Shown here: positions 1-13,000 of the stretch, piece after piece | Position numbering within the stretch: position 1 is the first letter of the stretch | Layout of the letters: the number at the start of each line of letters is the position of its first letter | Source of the DNA: Leuctra nigra | Taxonomy: Eukaryota > Arthropoda > Insecta > Plecoptera > Leuctridae | Reading direction: 5' to 3' | Length of the DNA stretch: 64,000 bases | Assembly: GCA_934045905.1 (NCBI GenBank) | Contig: OW203764.1 | Coordinates: 37,941,434 to 38,005,433 of the forward strand | Translations under genes and position numbers: made by a program | Notes under the pieces: generated by a model | Seen by the model: the letters and a program-made list of their open reading frames with translations, nothing else | What the model was told of the DNA's origin: nothing | Database searches by the model: none

Positions 1-875
1 AGTGATGTAATATGCCAGGATAGTGATGTAATATGCCAGGATAGTGATGTAATATGCAAGGATAGTGATGTAATATGCAAGGATAGTGATGTAATATGCA
101 AGGATAGTGATGTAATATGCAAGGATAGTGATGTAATATGCAAGGATAGTGATGTAATATGCCAGGATAGTGATGTAATATGCCAGGATAGTGATGTAAT
201 ATGCCAGGATAGTGATGTAATATGCAAGGATAGTGATGTTATATGCAAGGATAGTGATGTAATATGCAAGGATAGTGATGTAATATGCAAGGATAGTGAT
301 GTAATATGCAAGGATAGTGATGTAATATGCCAGGATAGTGATGTAATATGCCAGGATAGTGATGTAATATGCAAGGATAGTGATGTAATATGCAAGGATA
401 GTGATGTAATATGCAAGGATAGTGATGTAATATGCCAGGATAGTGATGTAATATGTACTGATTAGGATGTAATATGCAAGGATAGTGATGTAATATGCCA
501 GGATAGTGATGTAATATGCCAGGATAGTGATGTAATATGCAAGGATAGTGATGTAATATGCAAGGATAGTGATGTAATATGCAAGGATAGTGATGTAATA
601 TGCAAGGATAGTGATGTAATATGCAAGGATAGTGATGTAATATGCCAGGATAGTGATGTAATATGCACTGATTAGGATGTAATATGCAAGGATAGTGATG
701 TAATATGCAAGGATAGTGATGTAATAAGCAAGGATAGTGATGTAATATGCAAGGATAGTGATGTAATATGCAAGGATAGTGATGTAATATGCAAGGATAG
801 TGATGTAATATGCAAGGATAGTGATGTAATATGCAAGGATAGTGATGTAATATGCAAGGATAGTGATGTAATATT
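1..875. repeat. 21-bp minisatellite
   Basis: About 41 copies of a 21-bp unit (GGATAGTGATGTAATATGCA plus one base) run from the window edge, with A/C alternation in the AAGG/CAGG position. Two units near 456-472 and 665-680 carry the same variant (TACTGATTAGG, CACTGATTAGG) about 210 bp (10 units) apart. Because 21 is divisible by 3, long minus-strand frames are open (ILHHYPC repeats), but this is not a gene. It lies in the intron after the last visible exon of copy B and extends left of the window. Confidence 0.97.
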
Positions 876-901
876 CCCGGGAATTTATTTTTTCGGGAAT
901 A

Positions 902-1710
902 GAGTACTTGAGTGCCACGCCCACTAGGTACTTCCGGAGGCTTTTTCAAAACCCTCTTATGGAAAATAACATGGGGACTTACTTTGATTGCTGGTCATTT
1001 GTAAACGAAACAGAGTTAAGAAAATCCCAATACACCACCATTAACTTCAATCGTTCATTTATAACATTATGTCGACACATCTCTTCAAATATATACCAAA
1101 TTAAAACTGTTTAAGTTATTAAACAGCTCCAAAGTGCGACGTTGCAATCTACATCAATAATATATTGTAACACGACGCAGCGCGATGTCCTGGGAAGCGA
1201 GTTGGCAACTGCGACTTTACAAAAATGAAAAACAAATGAAACAATTTTCAACAATGATGCCAGACCTTGCATGTCAATTTTCGATTGTTGACGAAAAGTA
1301 AACAAAACTGAAGTATTTCTGTGCTCCTCGAGTTTATACACTGAATCAAGTTCATATTATAGTTATTTTAATTTCAGGATACCATAAAACGAGATGTAAT
1401 GAGCTGTTGAAATGTAGACTGACAGTTCATTGAATTTACATCTTGCACCGGTGTAAATTTTCGTGACGTCATACCCTGTGTAGTGTGTTGTTTAACTTGT
1501 AACAGTTTAAAATTTGTATATATTTAAAGAGATGTGTCGACATAATATTATAAATGAAAGATTGAAGTTAATGGTGGTGCATTGCGATTATCTTAACTCT
1601 GTTTCGTTTACAAATGACCAGCAATCAAAGTAAGTCCCCATGTTATTTTCCATAAGAGGGTTTTGAAAAAGCCTCCGGAAGTACCTAGTGGGCGTGGCAC
1701 TCTAGTACTC
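902..1710. mobile_element. TA-flanked inverted-repeat DNA element, copy 1
   Basis: It has terminal inverted repeats of about 200 bp starting GAGTACTTGAGTGCCACGCC and ending GGCACTCTAGTACTC, flanked by TA on both sides (900-901, 1711-1712). It carries no transposase. The TA duplication and inverted ends suggest a Tc1/mariner-type MITE. A second copy lies at 27372-28671. Confidence 0.88.
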
Positions 1711-1814
1711 TATATTCCCCAAACCGGGAATTTATTGGGAATTTACTACAGAGATGAGTAAACATTAAGAGAAAACATTATTAAAGCATGTTTATGTTTT
1801 GAGATGTCATAAGA

Positions 1815-2910
1815 CAGGGGTTGGCAACCTGCGGCTCCTTGGTGGGTTTTGAATGGCTCTTTATAATTTAAATAAAGATCTGGAATCGAAATATTTGAAA
1901 ATTTGAAAAACGCCCTGGGCCCTCATTCACGTACATTGTCCTTATCCTTGCCTACCCCGGGGTAGCCTACTACTTGCTTACCACCTCGGGGTAGCGAATG
2001 ACACATTCGTATTCACGAAGCAGTGGTATCTTGGTGGTAGGTCACTGCCTACTTGAAATTTGAATAGTGTAAATAGAACGTAAATTTTAAGTAGGCAGTG
2101 GATTATTCCACCAATCAGATTCAAATATCATTTTCTGCGCGCGTGCATTTGTCTTTATTAAAACTAGTGACAGTTCAATTCCAAACGATAAACTATACAA
2201 ATACGGAACGAAATGTGTTAGTTCAATAAAATCTGGTGGAACAATAGTTTTCTACGGTGAATTCAGTGCTAACTTAACTCTGCAACATAAAAATATGAAG
2301 TTTATTACTTATATCTAGTGTTTAAGAAAATGTTTTGGAGGTTATATGGTCCATGGATTGACTTACTAGAACCAATAATACTATCCGATATTGTGTGGAA
2401 TGACTAAATAAACATGAACTAACATAGAAAACGTAAGTACAAGACAAATTAGATAAATAAACACACAACACAGCTGATCAGATGACGACGCGAAGGAATT
2501 ACTTCAAACAGTTGTTTTGACAGACATGTCAAGTTCAAAAATGGCCGCCAATAAGTTACCACCAACTTCAAACTTGGTTACCACGGCTTACCCCTGCCTC
2601 GAGGTAGGGGTAGACTCTACCCCGGGGTAAGACATGATAACTTCTTCGTGAATACCGATACCACTGCCACCCGGTCTACCACCCCTTACCACTCGCTATC
2701 ATAGCTTACCCCATGTACGTGAATGAGGGCCGGGGCAATATCAAGAGGGAGGGTGGGGGAGCTTTGTCAAAATAGCAGAATAAACTAGTAATTCAATTCA
2801 TTATTTTTGGTGTATTATATTTGATTGCCTGCTGCGGCTTGCATTAAATTATCTAATTTATAAATTTTTCGGAAATTGGCTCCGTCACCAAAAAAGGTTA
2901 CCGACCCCTG
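1815..2910. mobile_element. hAT-like non-autonomous element with 8-bp TSD
   Basis: The ends are CAGGGGTTGGCAACC and its imperfect complement GGTTACCGACCCCTG. The flanking 8 bp TCATAAGA is perfectly duplicated (1807-1814 and 2911-2918), the hAT hallmark. No transposase frame is present. It carries another inverted-repeat element inside (1918-2732). Confidence 0.93.
1918..2732. mobile_element. Nested inverted-repeat element with CCCTCATTCACGTACA ends
   Basis: The outer ends are GGCCCTCATTCACGTACA and its complement. Imperfect arms of roughly 180 bp carry repeated CTACCCCGGGGTAG blocks on both sides. It is inserted inside the hAT-like element. A much shorter relative with the same GAATGAGGGCC end lies at 46206-46312. 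Confidence 0.75.
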
Positions 2911-2918
2911 TCATAAGA

Positions 2919-3545
2919 TAAGAAAATTAATGACAAAATAGAGAATATTAAGAGGTAATGACATACCAGAAAATAATAACATTATAGGTACATTTTAATT
3001 TATAATGAAAAAGTAAATTCCCGATTTGGGGAATATTACCCAAATTTGCTCGGGAATATTCCCGCTGGGCATCACTATGCAAGGATAATATTATTGTCAC
3101 TAATCATTAAAAAAAAAATAACAGGAACAAAAGGAGTAAGAGGAAGGTCTACTTGGAGGAACAATAACCTACAAATAATATTCCCTCGAAATCAAAATGG
3201 CGGCCATGACGTTTTTCGGTTGGAGTTTTAGACTTGGTAGCAGTTGGCAGCATTGAAAAACCCTCCCATATGAGAAAAGGCGGGATTATTTTGAATTAAA
3301 AGACATGAACTATTCGAAAATTTTTGAATATTCAAATTTTCGAAGTACCTATTCGAAATTTTGATTTTTTTTCCGAATACCAAATTGAATATTTGAACCA
3401 AATATTTTCGAAGTATTCGAAATTTTCAAATATTTGCACACCCCTAGTCAACACTTTTTAGTTTTTACGATTAAACGTTAACCCACGTTTGAACGCAAGC
3501 TTGATGGTTAAAAGTTTAAATGTCCCACCCCAACCACGAACTCAC
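2919..3545. other. Intron sequence with TTCGAA-rich block
   Basis: No gene is visible. From about 3300 to 3455 the sequence is dense in ATTCGAA/TTCGAAT motifs on both strands and ends GCACACCCCTAG, which looks like one end of a hAT-type element. The partner end was not identified. A stretch near 3070-3085 resembles one unit of the 21-bp minisatellite. Confidence 0.4.
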
Positions 3546-3806
3546 CCTGCACGGGATGCGCTCTGCCGGGGATCTCGATGACCGGACAGTGGTTGAAGTA
3601 GTTAGAGAAGAGGGTGGTGTCGATGGTGGCGGACATGAGTATCAGCCGCAGGTCGGGGTAGGTGTGGATCATGTCGCGCAGCACGACCATGATGAAGTCC
3701 GAGTTGACGTCGCGCTCGTGGATCTCGTCCACGATCACGTGCGACATGCCGCGCAGACCGTTCTCCAGCTTGCGCAGCAGCACGCCCACAGTGCAGAACA
3801 TCACTC
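3546..3806 (-). CDS. mle: mle copy B: helicase motifs II and III exon
   Basis: It encodes [20 protein letters not shown], then [15 protein letters not shown] with the DEIH box (motif II, Mg-ATP hydrolysis) and [13 protein letters not shown] with SAT (motif III). It ends at PVQ just before the insertion typical of the family. The acceptor is GTGCAG|GA and the donor G|GTGAGT. This is the last exon of copy B in the window; helicase C exons should lie to the left. Confidence 0.96.
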
Positions 3807-6800
3807 CTGCACAACAGACATTACACTTTAAAAAGACAATAAATAAACTTTGTAAAATTTTGGTATATTTTTTTTTCATGAATAATTTTGTGACACTTGA
3901 TATGGAAAATTAAGAAACACTTTTTGTTAAATTTTCCAAAACTGAAGGTGAGATAAAGTTAAATTATCAGTGTTTGAACTATTAAGGTCGATTCACACGG
4001 GGGTTCCAAAGTTCCGAATCGTCGTTTCAAAAACTCTCGTGTGAACTTTGAAAACAATGGAAATGGATAATTGATTTCGAAGCTAAGTACTTTCAACAAG
4101 GCTCAAAATAGTACCTACAGCCGTTCGGAACTTCGAAGTATGGAACGGCCGAGTGAAATCGACATAAGCATCGACCATCATCTATAAAGGTCAGAATTAT
4201 AGATTTTTATTGTCTAGTAGTAATTGTTTCAGTTAGACTATTGAGCAATGATGCCTACTATAAAGGAGATGTCACGGAATCAGCCAGCTATGGTCTATGT
4301 GGGGCTAATGTTCAAACTAGAACTCGAAGAAACTTTGCGTTTTTGGCGTTGGACTTTTTGGAATGATTTGAACTTTTATATTCATGACAGCTGACCTTTA
4401 AACTGAAAATTATGTAACGATATGAAACAATACAGGAAAAATGATACAAAGAACAGTCATCTTCACCGGTCACTTGACCAATGCAAACAATAATGACATC
4501 AGCGGATCGGATACATACAATATGTGATCCTGATAATTTAATTAATTAATAGATAATAATTAATAGATAACTAGAGAGCCCCGCCATGTAATACATGACC
4601 CAATAAGCTCTCTTTCTGGGCAAGGCAATGCACAACTAAAGATGGACCACCTTTAAAATAAAACTTCTCTGAAATGCTGGCAAAGAATTGTCTCTCGTGA
4701 CAATTTCTTTCACCTCACGGAATAACCGATCATAAATGCAAATCAAGGCTCTTTTATAGTTATATCTGAAGAAGGTGCACTAACCCCACACTTACCCCAA
4801 TGCACACCTGTAGTGTACATACATAAATTAGAAACAAAGAAAACATTATGTAACTCTTTTGAAAATATTTTAAATATATCGTGAATAACTCAATATTATT
4901 AAAAAACATTTTAAGCATGAAAAAAAATGGGAACAGATACGACTCAATGAAGAATAAAAACAACAACTTCAGTTGCATGGTATATAGAATTAAAATTATT
5001 TTTATAATATTTGAAACACAACAAAATAAAATGTATCAACATGATGATCGAATTCACGTTCCAAAATAAGAATACATATTTGAATCACCTGAAGATGGCA
5101 GCGCTACGACTGCCGAAACGTAGTGACAAACGGCCCTTTTGGGGGCCAACATCACAAAAACATAGAGCGTGTACCGAAAAGCCACTAGTTGCATTTGAAA
5201 CTGAATTAAAACAAATAGGCGTGTTTGATAATAAAATGGAATATGATTTGATTTACAATTATGATTAATGAACAGTGGTATCGAGATTTAATCGAAGTTC
5301 GTCACTTTTTATGTAATAACTTTAAAAAATTACGAAATCTACTAAATTTTGTGAATTTTTCCACTTTAGAACTTATCCTGATTATTTAATCGTTCGCATA
5401 TTCTCTTTACACATGAAAACATCAATGAACAATACAATATTATGTAGGTGTACCAACCAAAATCTTTTGATAAAATGCTAAGTTGTGAAGTCAGCACAAA
5501 ATGTATATTCTTGCTTGCTTGATATTTGTTTATATACATATAGTCATATCAAATGAGAGACGTAATATTGGAAATTAGGTCCAATATCAAAAGGTAACAA
5601 TAAAATACACTCTGGACAGAAATGTTAGTTGAAGAGACTTGGCTGTTTTTTTACACGGAGTGTTTTTTATGGGGATATCACTTCTTTTTTTAGTTTATTT
5701 ACACAACTTGTAAAACTTATTAGGGCAACAATGGCTAATTCCTTTAAAAAAATACGCCATTTCCGAATTAGTTACTAAAAAAATATTGTTTGGAGCTAAA
5801 TTTAAACTTAAAGTGATATGCCATGAAGAATTGCGAAAGCATCGTTCCAATAGGTCCAGCCGTTTTCGAGATATGGCATCACTTCCGGTTTTCAAAATGG
5901 CGGCTGAAAGCTCTTACACATTGTAGGTATTTATATGTATATAAATACTAATATTTCATTATAAGCCTTCTGAATATATAGTTGGTTTTTATATAAAGGG
6001 AAGTGAATTTAAGCAGATTTCGCTAAACTATGACGTCATTTCCGGTTTCAGTAATTAGAAAACTTTAATTTAACTATTGTTATTTCATAAAGAGGACCGT
6101 CTGAATCGATTGGCGCAAATTTCGTTCCGATCGGTTAAGCCGTTTTTGAGATATGACGTCACTTCCGGTTTCAAAATGGCGGCACAAAAAATTCATAAGG
6201 GCAAGGTATCATCAGGCAGACGAGCTGTATATGTGGTGAAAATTTCGGGTCAATCAACCCAGCCGTTTAGGCTGTGGCGGAGACCGCGGAATTGATTGGA
6301 AGATGAATCATCATCATCATCATCATTATTATTATTATTATTATTATCTGAAAGCCGTACAATTTCACGGTTTTAACGGCCCTCTAGTTCGCAAAGGGCG
6401 TAACCTATTGCTCCCAAATTTGGTATATGTTGTAGGGTGGGCCATTGCTCGAAATTAAGATATTTCGCAACAATGTGAGATTTTCCAATTTTGAGATCCA
6501 GTAGGCCGAAAATGCCACTTTGATGCTTACAGTAAAAGTGGGTTGCTCCAGCCTTTTTATATGAGAGTGTGCGCGCCGTACGACTTGGCTGGCGTGGAGC
6601 GACCGCTCCACTAGATATTATAGATATACCTAGGTAGGTTGATTGAGGTGGTATTAGGTATACATTGATTTCTGGCCTACACGTCTATATTATTTATACA
6701 AGATGCGCAAAGTATTTATTTCTTTATTTTTTAATCAATGACTATTTTCTAAAATATACGCTATTTCCGATTTTGTTACTAATAAAATTTGCGTTTGATG

Positions 6801-7038
6801 CTAAATAATGCTTAAAATGATATTCCATGTAGAATTGGGCAAGTATTGCCCCAATAGGTACATCCGTTTTCGAGATATGACAACATTCCGGTTTTCAAAA
6901 TGGCGGCTGAAATTACTGACACCTAGAATTTGTTTCTATAAATGTTATGTATCATTATAAGCCTTCTGAATATGTTTTTTTATTGCATGAAGAGGTGATT
7001 AGTATGTTTTTCATTTTTATTACGTCATTTCCGGTTTC

Positions 7039-7075
<37 letters not shown>

Positions 7076-10000
7076 TAATTTATTGAGCACATAAAATAGG
7101 TACACAATTGGTCTGTATTCAACAATCGAGTCGTTGATCTTCCATACATCCATCTCTTCTCTTCAGCTGCTTCACCTCTTCACCGTTTACCTATTTCTTC
7201 TTAAGTTATTCATAAAAGTCATTATACATATAGTTGTGCTTCAATGTCAGTGGTAATATTGGAAGAACCAAGATTCATGGACATCATTACTACATTCATA
7301 CTAGTAGAGACGGTTGTCTCACTCCTATACTGATAACATTGACCGCAGTGAAGCCTTTTTAGACCCTGTGATTGGGGAAATCTGGGTGGCCCCGGTGATT
7401 TAAGCGACGTCTATAGCGTGAAGAGTGAACTACTTGATGACCAATCTCTCACGATGGCTCAACCGCTAATTCATAGTTTGCACTTGATGTGCCTGCTGGC
7501 ACGCAGAATAGCTGTTATTTGACGATATTTAATAGTTTTATAGTTTAATTGTAAATTGCTGATATAAAACAAAAGAAGATCGTGCATAGCATATAAATGC
7601 AACGACGGCTCAATGGGTAAATTTAGCAGTTAGTTCATATTTTTACCACTAGTGCTGATATATGCGCTAACGATGCCGGGTACCCTAATTATTTCTCATG
7701 TCGAAAAGGCTTCACGTTCATTGGTGGAGTGAGAATACCTCTGCTATAGTGTAAGTGTATATCTATATATATCTCTCTGCCGTGGAAGAACATCCAAGCA
7801 TTTGCTTTTTTTAGCTGAGGGAAAACCACTGAAAAAACATTCTCAGCAGGATGTGTGTGATCTTTATTGTTGTCTTCCAATGCACATTACTTCTTGTTCT
7901 TGAATTCTTGTTCTTGAATTAGCGTGAGTTTGTTCTTGACTAGTGTCTTGAATGGTATTAAACTTAATGTCTGCTCTTCCCTAGTTGTTGCATTATACGC
8001 TACCGAGGCTGAATATGAAAAACAATTCTTAAATTTTGTACCTCGATGAGTGCCAAAGTCGAGCTTTTCTTTGGACCGCGTATCTCTTCCGTGAATATCT
8101 TGTCTTCTTCTTAACTTATCATTCAAATATTTAGGTTCTCCTGTTAACAGTATCTTGTGCGTTGCGCATGTCAAGTGAAGATTCCTTCTTGCTTCCATCT
8201 TCAACCAATGACGTTTCTGAATGTAGGGACTTATATGGTGTCTTCTCTTAATATTGAATATAAACCTGGCACAAGAATTCTGGACTTTCTGAACACGTCC
8301 TATATCTTTCTTTGAAATGCATGATCCGTAAACGATGTCGCAGTAATTTAAATTTGATATTATAAGTGCCTCAACGAGCTTTGTTTTTGTTGACCTGGTC
8401 AGGATTTGTTTAAATCTTTGCAATGTTCGTAGTTTGCCGTAAGCTTTGCTGTTTGCTTTCTGAATATGATCTGTGTATGTCATTTGGCTATCCATGATTA
8501 AACCTAAATATCTTGAAGTTTCTGAAATGGGAATTGTACAACCATTTATATTTAGTTTAAACTCGCTATTAAGTATTTTGATTCGTTGACATTTGCTCCC
8601 TATAATCATTGATACTGTCTTCGAAGTGTTTAAGGAAAGTCCTTGACTTTCACTCCATGCAGCAATAGACTGAAGATCTTCGTTTATTTTCTCTTGCGCT
8701 GCAGCTAGATCTTGAGGGCGAAAGGTATATAGAAGCTGGGTATCATCTGCAAATTTGTGTATTTTGCAGTGTTTCACACTCTCATCGATATCAGTTGTGT
8801 AAACTATGAACAGGAGTGGAGCTATACTTGAACCCTGTGGTACTCCTGTTCTTTTTTCCTTGACATTGATACGTTATTAGCTGATAATTTTACCCGTTGT
8901 TGACGTCCGGTGAGGTAACTTGCAAACCATTTAATTGTCATCTCTCCCACTCCAAGATATGTGAGTTTAGCCAGTAAGAGTTCATGGTTGATTGAGTCAA
9001 AAGCTTTTGTAAAATCTAATAGCATAAGACTTGTAACCATTTTCTTCTCCATTCCCTTGATCGCTTCATCAGTTACATCTAGGAGTATTGATGTTGTCCC
9101 TCGATTTTTTCTGAATCCTGACTGACTATTGGATAATAATTTCAGTTCTTCTAGGTATGCAGTCAGTTGTTTCACAACAATTCTTTCAAGTATTTTGGAC
9201 ATTGTAGTGAGAATACTTATGGGTCTAAGGTCTTTGAATTGTTTTGGATGCGAGCATTTTGGCAAAGGTGTTATTACTCCTTCTTTCCATAGATCAGGAA
9301 ATATTCCAGAAACAAGAGACAGATTCACAATACTGTGTATAGCATTTAAACAGTTTGGCATGCATAGAAGTAATGTATTGATATTTATATTATCAATGCC
9401 TGTTGCTTTGGTCTTAATTTTCCTCAATTGATCAACTATTTCTTCTGTACTAACTGCTCTGAGCTCAAAGGCATGTTTTGACGTAACAGTGTGAGTGTTG
9501 TTCTTGTATTGATCAATTATATTTGAAGCAATTAAAGAATTTGGTATTGAATCAACATAATAGTCATTTATCAAATCCGGCTTAGCTAGTTCTTCAGGAA
9601 TTATTTGTCTTGGCTTTTTCGAACTGTGGATATCCCACTCTTGAAGTTTCTTCCATAAGAATGCAGAATTGCCTACATTTGCTTGTATTTCTTTCCTCAT
9701 GAATGATCTTTTCTCTCTCTTCACTGCTATTGTTATGTAATTTCTAACATGGCAATAATATTGCCAATTAGCTGCAGATGGCCTTCTTTTGAACTTCAAA
9801 AGTGCTTTTGACTTGAACTTGCACATATTCTGAATGTTATCGGTAATCCATGGACATTTCGGTTTATTGGTTGTAAATTCCTTGATCGGGGCTAGCTTAT
9901 TCTCAGTATATTGTAAATTGTCGTTAAGTATTTTTAGCTTTATATTAATATCATCTTCACCATCTGCAATATTCCAGTCAATGCTGTTCAAAACATTTTT

Positions 10001-13000
10001 CAATTCCTGGGGATTAATTTTCTTGTAGTTTCTAAAAGTAATCTTTCGAACCTCCCTTTTTGGTTTCCTGTAAACTAATGAACAAGATACTAGACAGTGA
10101 TCAGTAACTGGCTTTCCACGCGAATCTATGATTTTTGATATGTCTAATACTTTGGTGCTGACTACTGAGTCCTCATCCTGAACATAGATATGGTCAATAA
10201 GAGTGGAGGTTTGGACTCGACTAACAATACTTCCATCCTGTTGTTGAACTTCTTCTTCTGTTATTCTTGTGGGAACTTGAATGATTTGATTTAATTTAAA
10301 CTTTTTCATGAATTTAATGAGATACTTGCTATTTGGTTCTGCAGATTTCAAGAGATCAATGTTCATATCCCCAATTAGAATTATATTATCAACCAATCCT
10401 TGAAGTGTCGAAAGCTGTTTCTCTAAAATACTGACATTAGTGTAGCAATTTTCAGGTGGCCGATAGACTACACACACGGCAATCTTTTTCCGTTTTAGGC
10501 TAATCTTAATCCATAAATATTCTAGTTTTCTGCCTGTATCGTTTTCTTCCTCTTCTTCTTCTTCTTCTTCTTCTTCAACTTCAATATCTGTTATGATCGC
10601 GTGTTTATTCTATTTCAACTATTGATATTCCACATAGATGACCGTCTGAATCATTTGGCACTAATTTCATTCCGATCGGTCTAGCCGTTTTCGAGATATG
10701 ACGTCACTTCCGGTTTCAAAATGGCGACTACCGGTTTGATTTATAAAAAGGCACCTCAGACGCCAAAAGTGCACATGTGGTAAAAATTTCAGATTGATCG
10801 GCTAAGCCGTTTAGGCTGTGGCGGTGATAGCGGTGTTTCCTGATATCATTATCATCATCATCAGATAGGTTTTAAAAGGGGTGTAATTTCACTGTTTTCA
10901 CGGCCCTCTAGCACGCAAATGGCATAACCTATTGTTCCCAAATTTAGTATATGGAGTGGGGTGGGCCATAGCTCGAAATTAAGATATTTCACAACAATGT
11001 GAGATTTTCCAATTTTATGATCCAGTAGGCCGAAAATGCCATGTTGTTGCTTACAGTAAAAGTGGTTGGTGTGCTCCTCAGTTTATTAGGCATTTACGGT
11101 AAGTTGAGTGCGTGTGAGTGTACGGTACGACTTGGCTGGGTGAAGCGACCGCTCCACTAGATTTTGAAATGGGAATTTCAAAAATCAATAAAAATGTGCT
11201 ATATCGAGTGATCGCGCCACGTTAAAGCAGGAAGATGGTTCATGTAATGTTAAAATCTGTCTGTGAGAATTTGCGAAAAAATCAAAGTCCCATGTCTCAT
11301 AATAAACCTCACCAATAGATGTCTCTGATTCATATATGTCTGTCTCTCTCCCACTTATGTTATTGGACTTCAAAACCCTCAAATACAATGTTGCAATGTC
11401 TATCTAATACAATTCACAGTTTACCTTGAAATAGTCCAAGCTAGTTCTGAAGTTGCTTCAAGTTTCATGGCTCCGGTAATCGTCATTGACTAATTAAATG
11501 TATCTTTTCATATACACAATTTTGAGCTGAATAAAAAGCAATTGATCTCATGTCATTTCGTTTTGTATTGAGAGAGAAATTTAATAAAATCTAAGCTATC
11601 ATGGCAAAGAAACTTTTGTTTGCTATTTTTAAATTTTAGCAGGCTATGAAATATTTCATAAGAAAATGCTTGTAGAGATAGTTAAAAACAGTATATGCAC
11701 CTTGAAATCTTGAAATGCAGTGCTGCCAGAATGATCCCCAAACACAAAGACATCTATTGGTGAGGTTTATTATGAGACATGGGACTCTGTTTTTTTCGCA
11801 AATTCTCACAGACAGATTTTAACATTACATGAAACATCTTCTTGCTTTAATTATCTTTGGTTGAACTTTAAAATGCTTTTTACATGCAAAGTAGAGTAGA
11901 ATTTAAAAGTCATAATTCATTTCGTCTGACCTCGAATTCGATCATGATTTAGATTTCGATTGCGTTGTTACAACTCAATCGAGATTTAAATCATGATCGA
12001 ATCCTCAGTGTGAACAGGGTATTACTCTGGTAATAGCTATATGATGTCATCAGTGCACGATTTTGACGCTCGATGCAATAAAACTCTTGAAGTGTTTACA
12101 CAAGTACGGTCGATGTCAGGCTAAGTTGATACCGCTTTAGCATGAAGCGGCCTATCCCTGGCCATACTAAACAGATATTATCGCTGTGATGTCCAACCTA
12201 ACCCCACTTCCCACCGCCATCTTAATCACACCCCTTTGTAGTCACTTCCCTTAGCTCCCAGCATGACTGTCACACTGTCACATACTGTTACCACAGCAAC
12301 ACTGTCACACAGGATGTACAACTAGCCACTTCCTCTTTAGACCGCCAGTAACAGTCAGGCAGTCACGCAATAAAGACTACACATAGAATCAAGCATTATC
12401 TGCATTACTCTCAATCATCAGTCAACCTACTCCTTTCTTTATCAATATCACAAATGCAGACTGGCAATGAAATGAATGACAATGGATGAAAAGGGCCACG
12501 TAGAAGAGCCTCACCTCCGTACGGCCTGGGCAGAGCGGACTCGAACCTGACGCTGTATCCGATGCTCTGTCCCACTTGCTCCGCCCTCTCGGTGGCCACT
12601 CTGTCGGCGACCGACACGGCGGAGATGCGTCGTGGCTGCGTCACCACGATGTTGCAGTAGGCGCCTTGCCCTGAGCGGATGTAGTCGTCCAGGATGTATT
12701 GGCACACCTGCGTGGTCTTGCCGCAGCCAGTGTTGCCCCGGATTATCACCACCGAGTTGTCTTTGATTGCGCTTATTATGTTATCTAAAATCACAAGAAA
12801 TATTAACTTTTCAACAAATTTTTTTTCAGACTCACACTAAATTTAGTAAAATATAGACTGTTACTTTCATCAGTCAAAAATGAAAGTTGAACTTTTGAAA
12901 CTAGCTTACGAAACATGAATTTTTAAAAAGTCTCCAACAATGCCAAAAATATTACAAAATTTTGAAAAGATCTTACAAGTAGCTAGGACCTAACTACTTG

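Larger units (their letters stand above)
7039..10600 (-). mobile_element. Non-LTR retrotransposon LINE-1, Jockey/CR1-like, 5'-truncated
   Basis: This minus-strand LINE has an (ATT)n tail (the AAT repeat at 7039-7072), a 3' UTR, a reverse transcriptase and the C-terminal half of an apurinic-type endonuclease. Reading frames run upstream to about 10600, where they meet Helitron-like sequence, so the 5' part is absent. A GAA microsatellite (about 10545-10580) is translated as Glu repeats within the endonuclease. Confidence 0.88.
6735..11160 (+). mobile_element. Helitron-like family 1, copy H2, split by a LINE
   Basis: The left part (about 6735-7038) and right part (about 10600-11160) match consecutive segments of other family copies. 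For instance, TTTCGGTAATAAT on the left is followed in intact copy H8 by the sequence that resumes at about 10603. The right end is the hairpin plus CTAG at 11157-11160. The gap holds a minus-strand LINE (7039-10600), dating that insertion after this element. Confidence 0.8.

Noticed and set aside
239..949. Minus frames of the 21-bp array (ILHHYPC, HITSLSL repeats)
   Set aside because: Direct translation of a simple minisatellite.
3520..3831. Plus-strand frame opposite the DEIH exon
   Set aside because: Shadow of the GC-rich helicase exon.
4566..4620. Possible tRNA-like hairpin (AGAGAGCCCCGCC ... AGCTCTC)
   Set aside because: Only one short stem; no T-arm or anticodon arm could be made.
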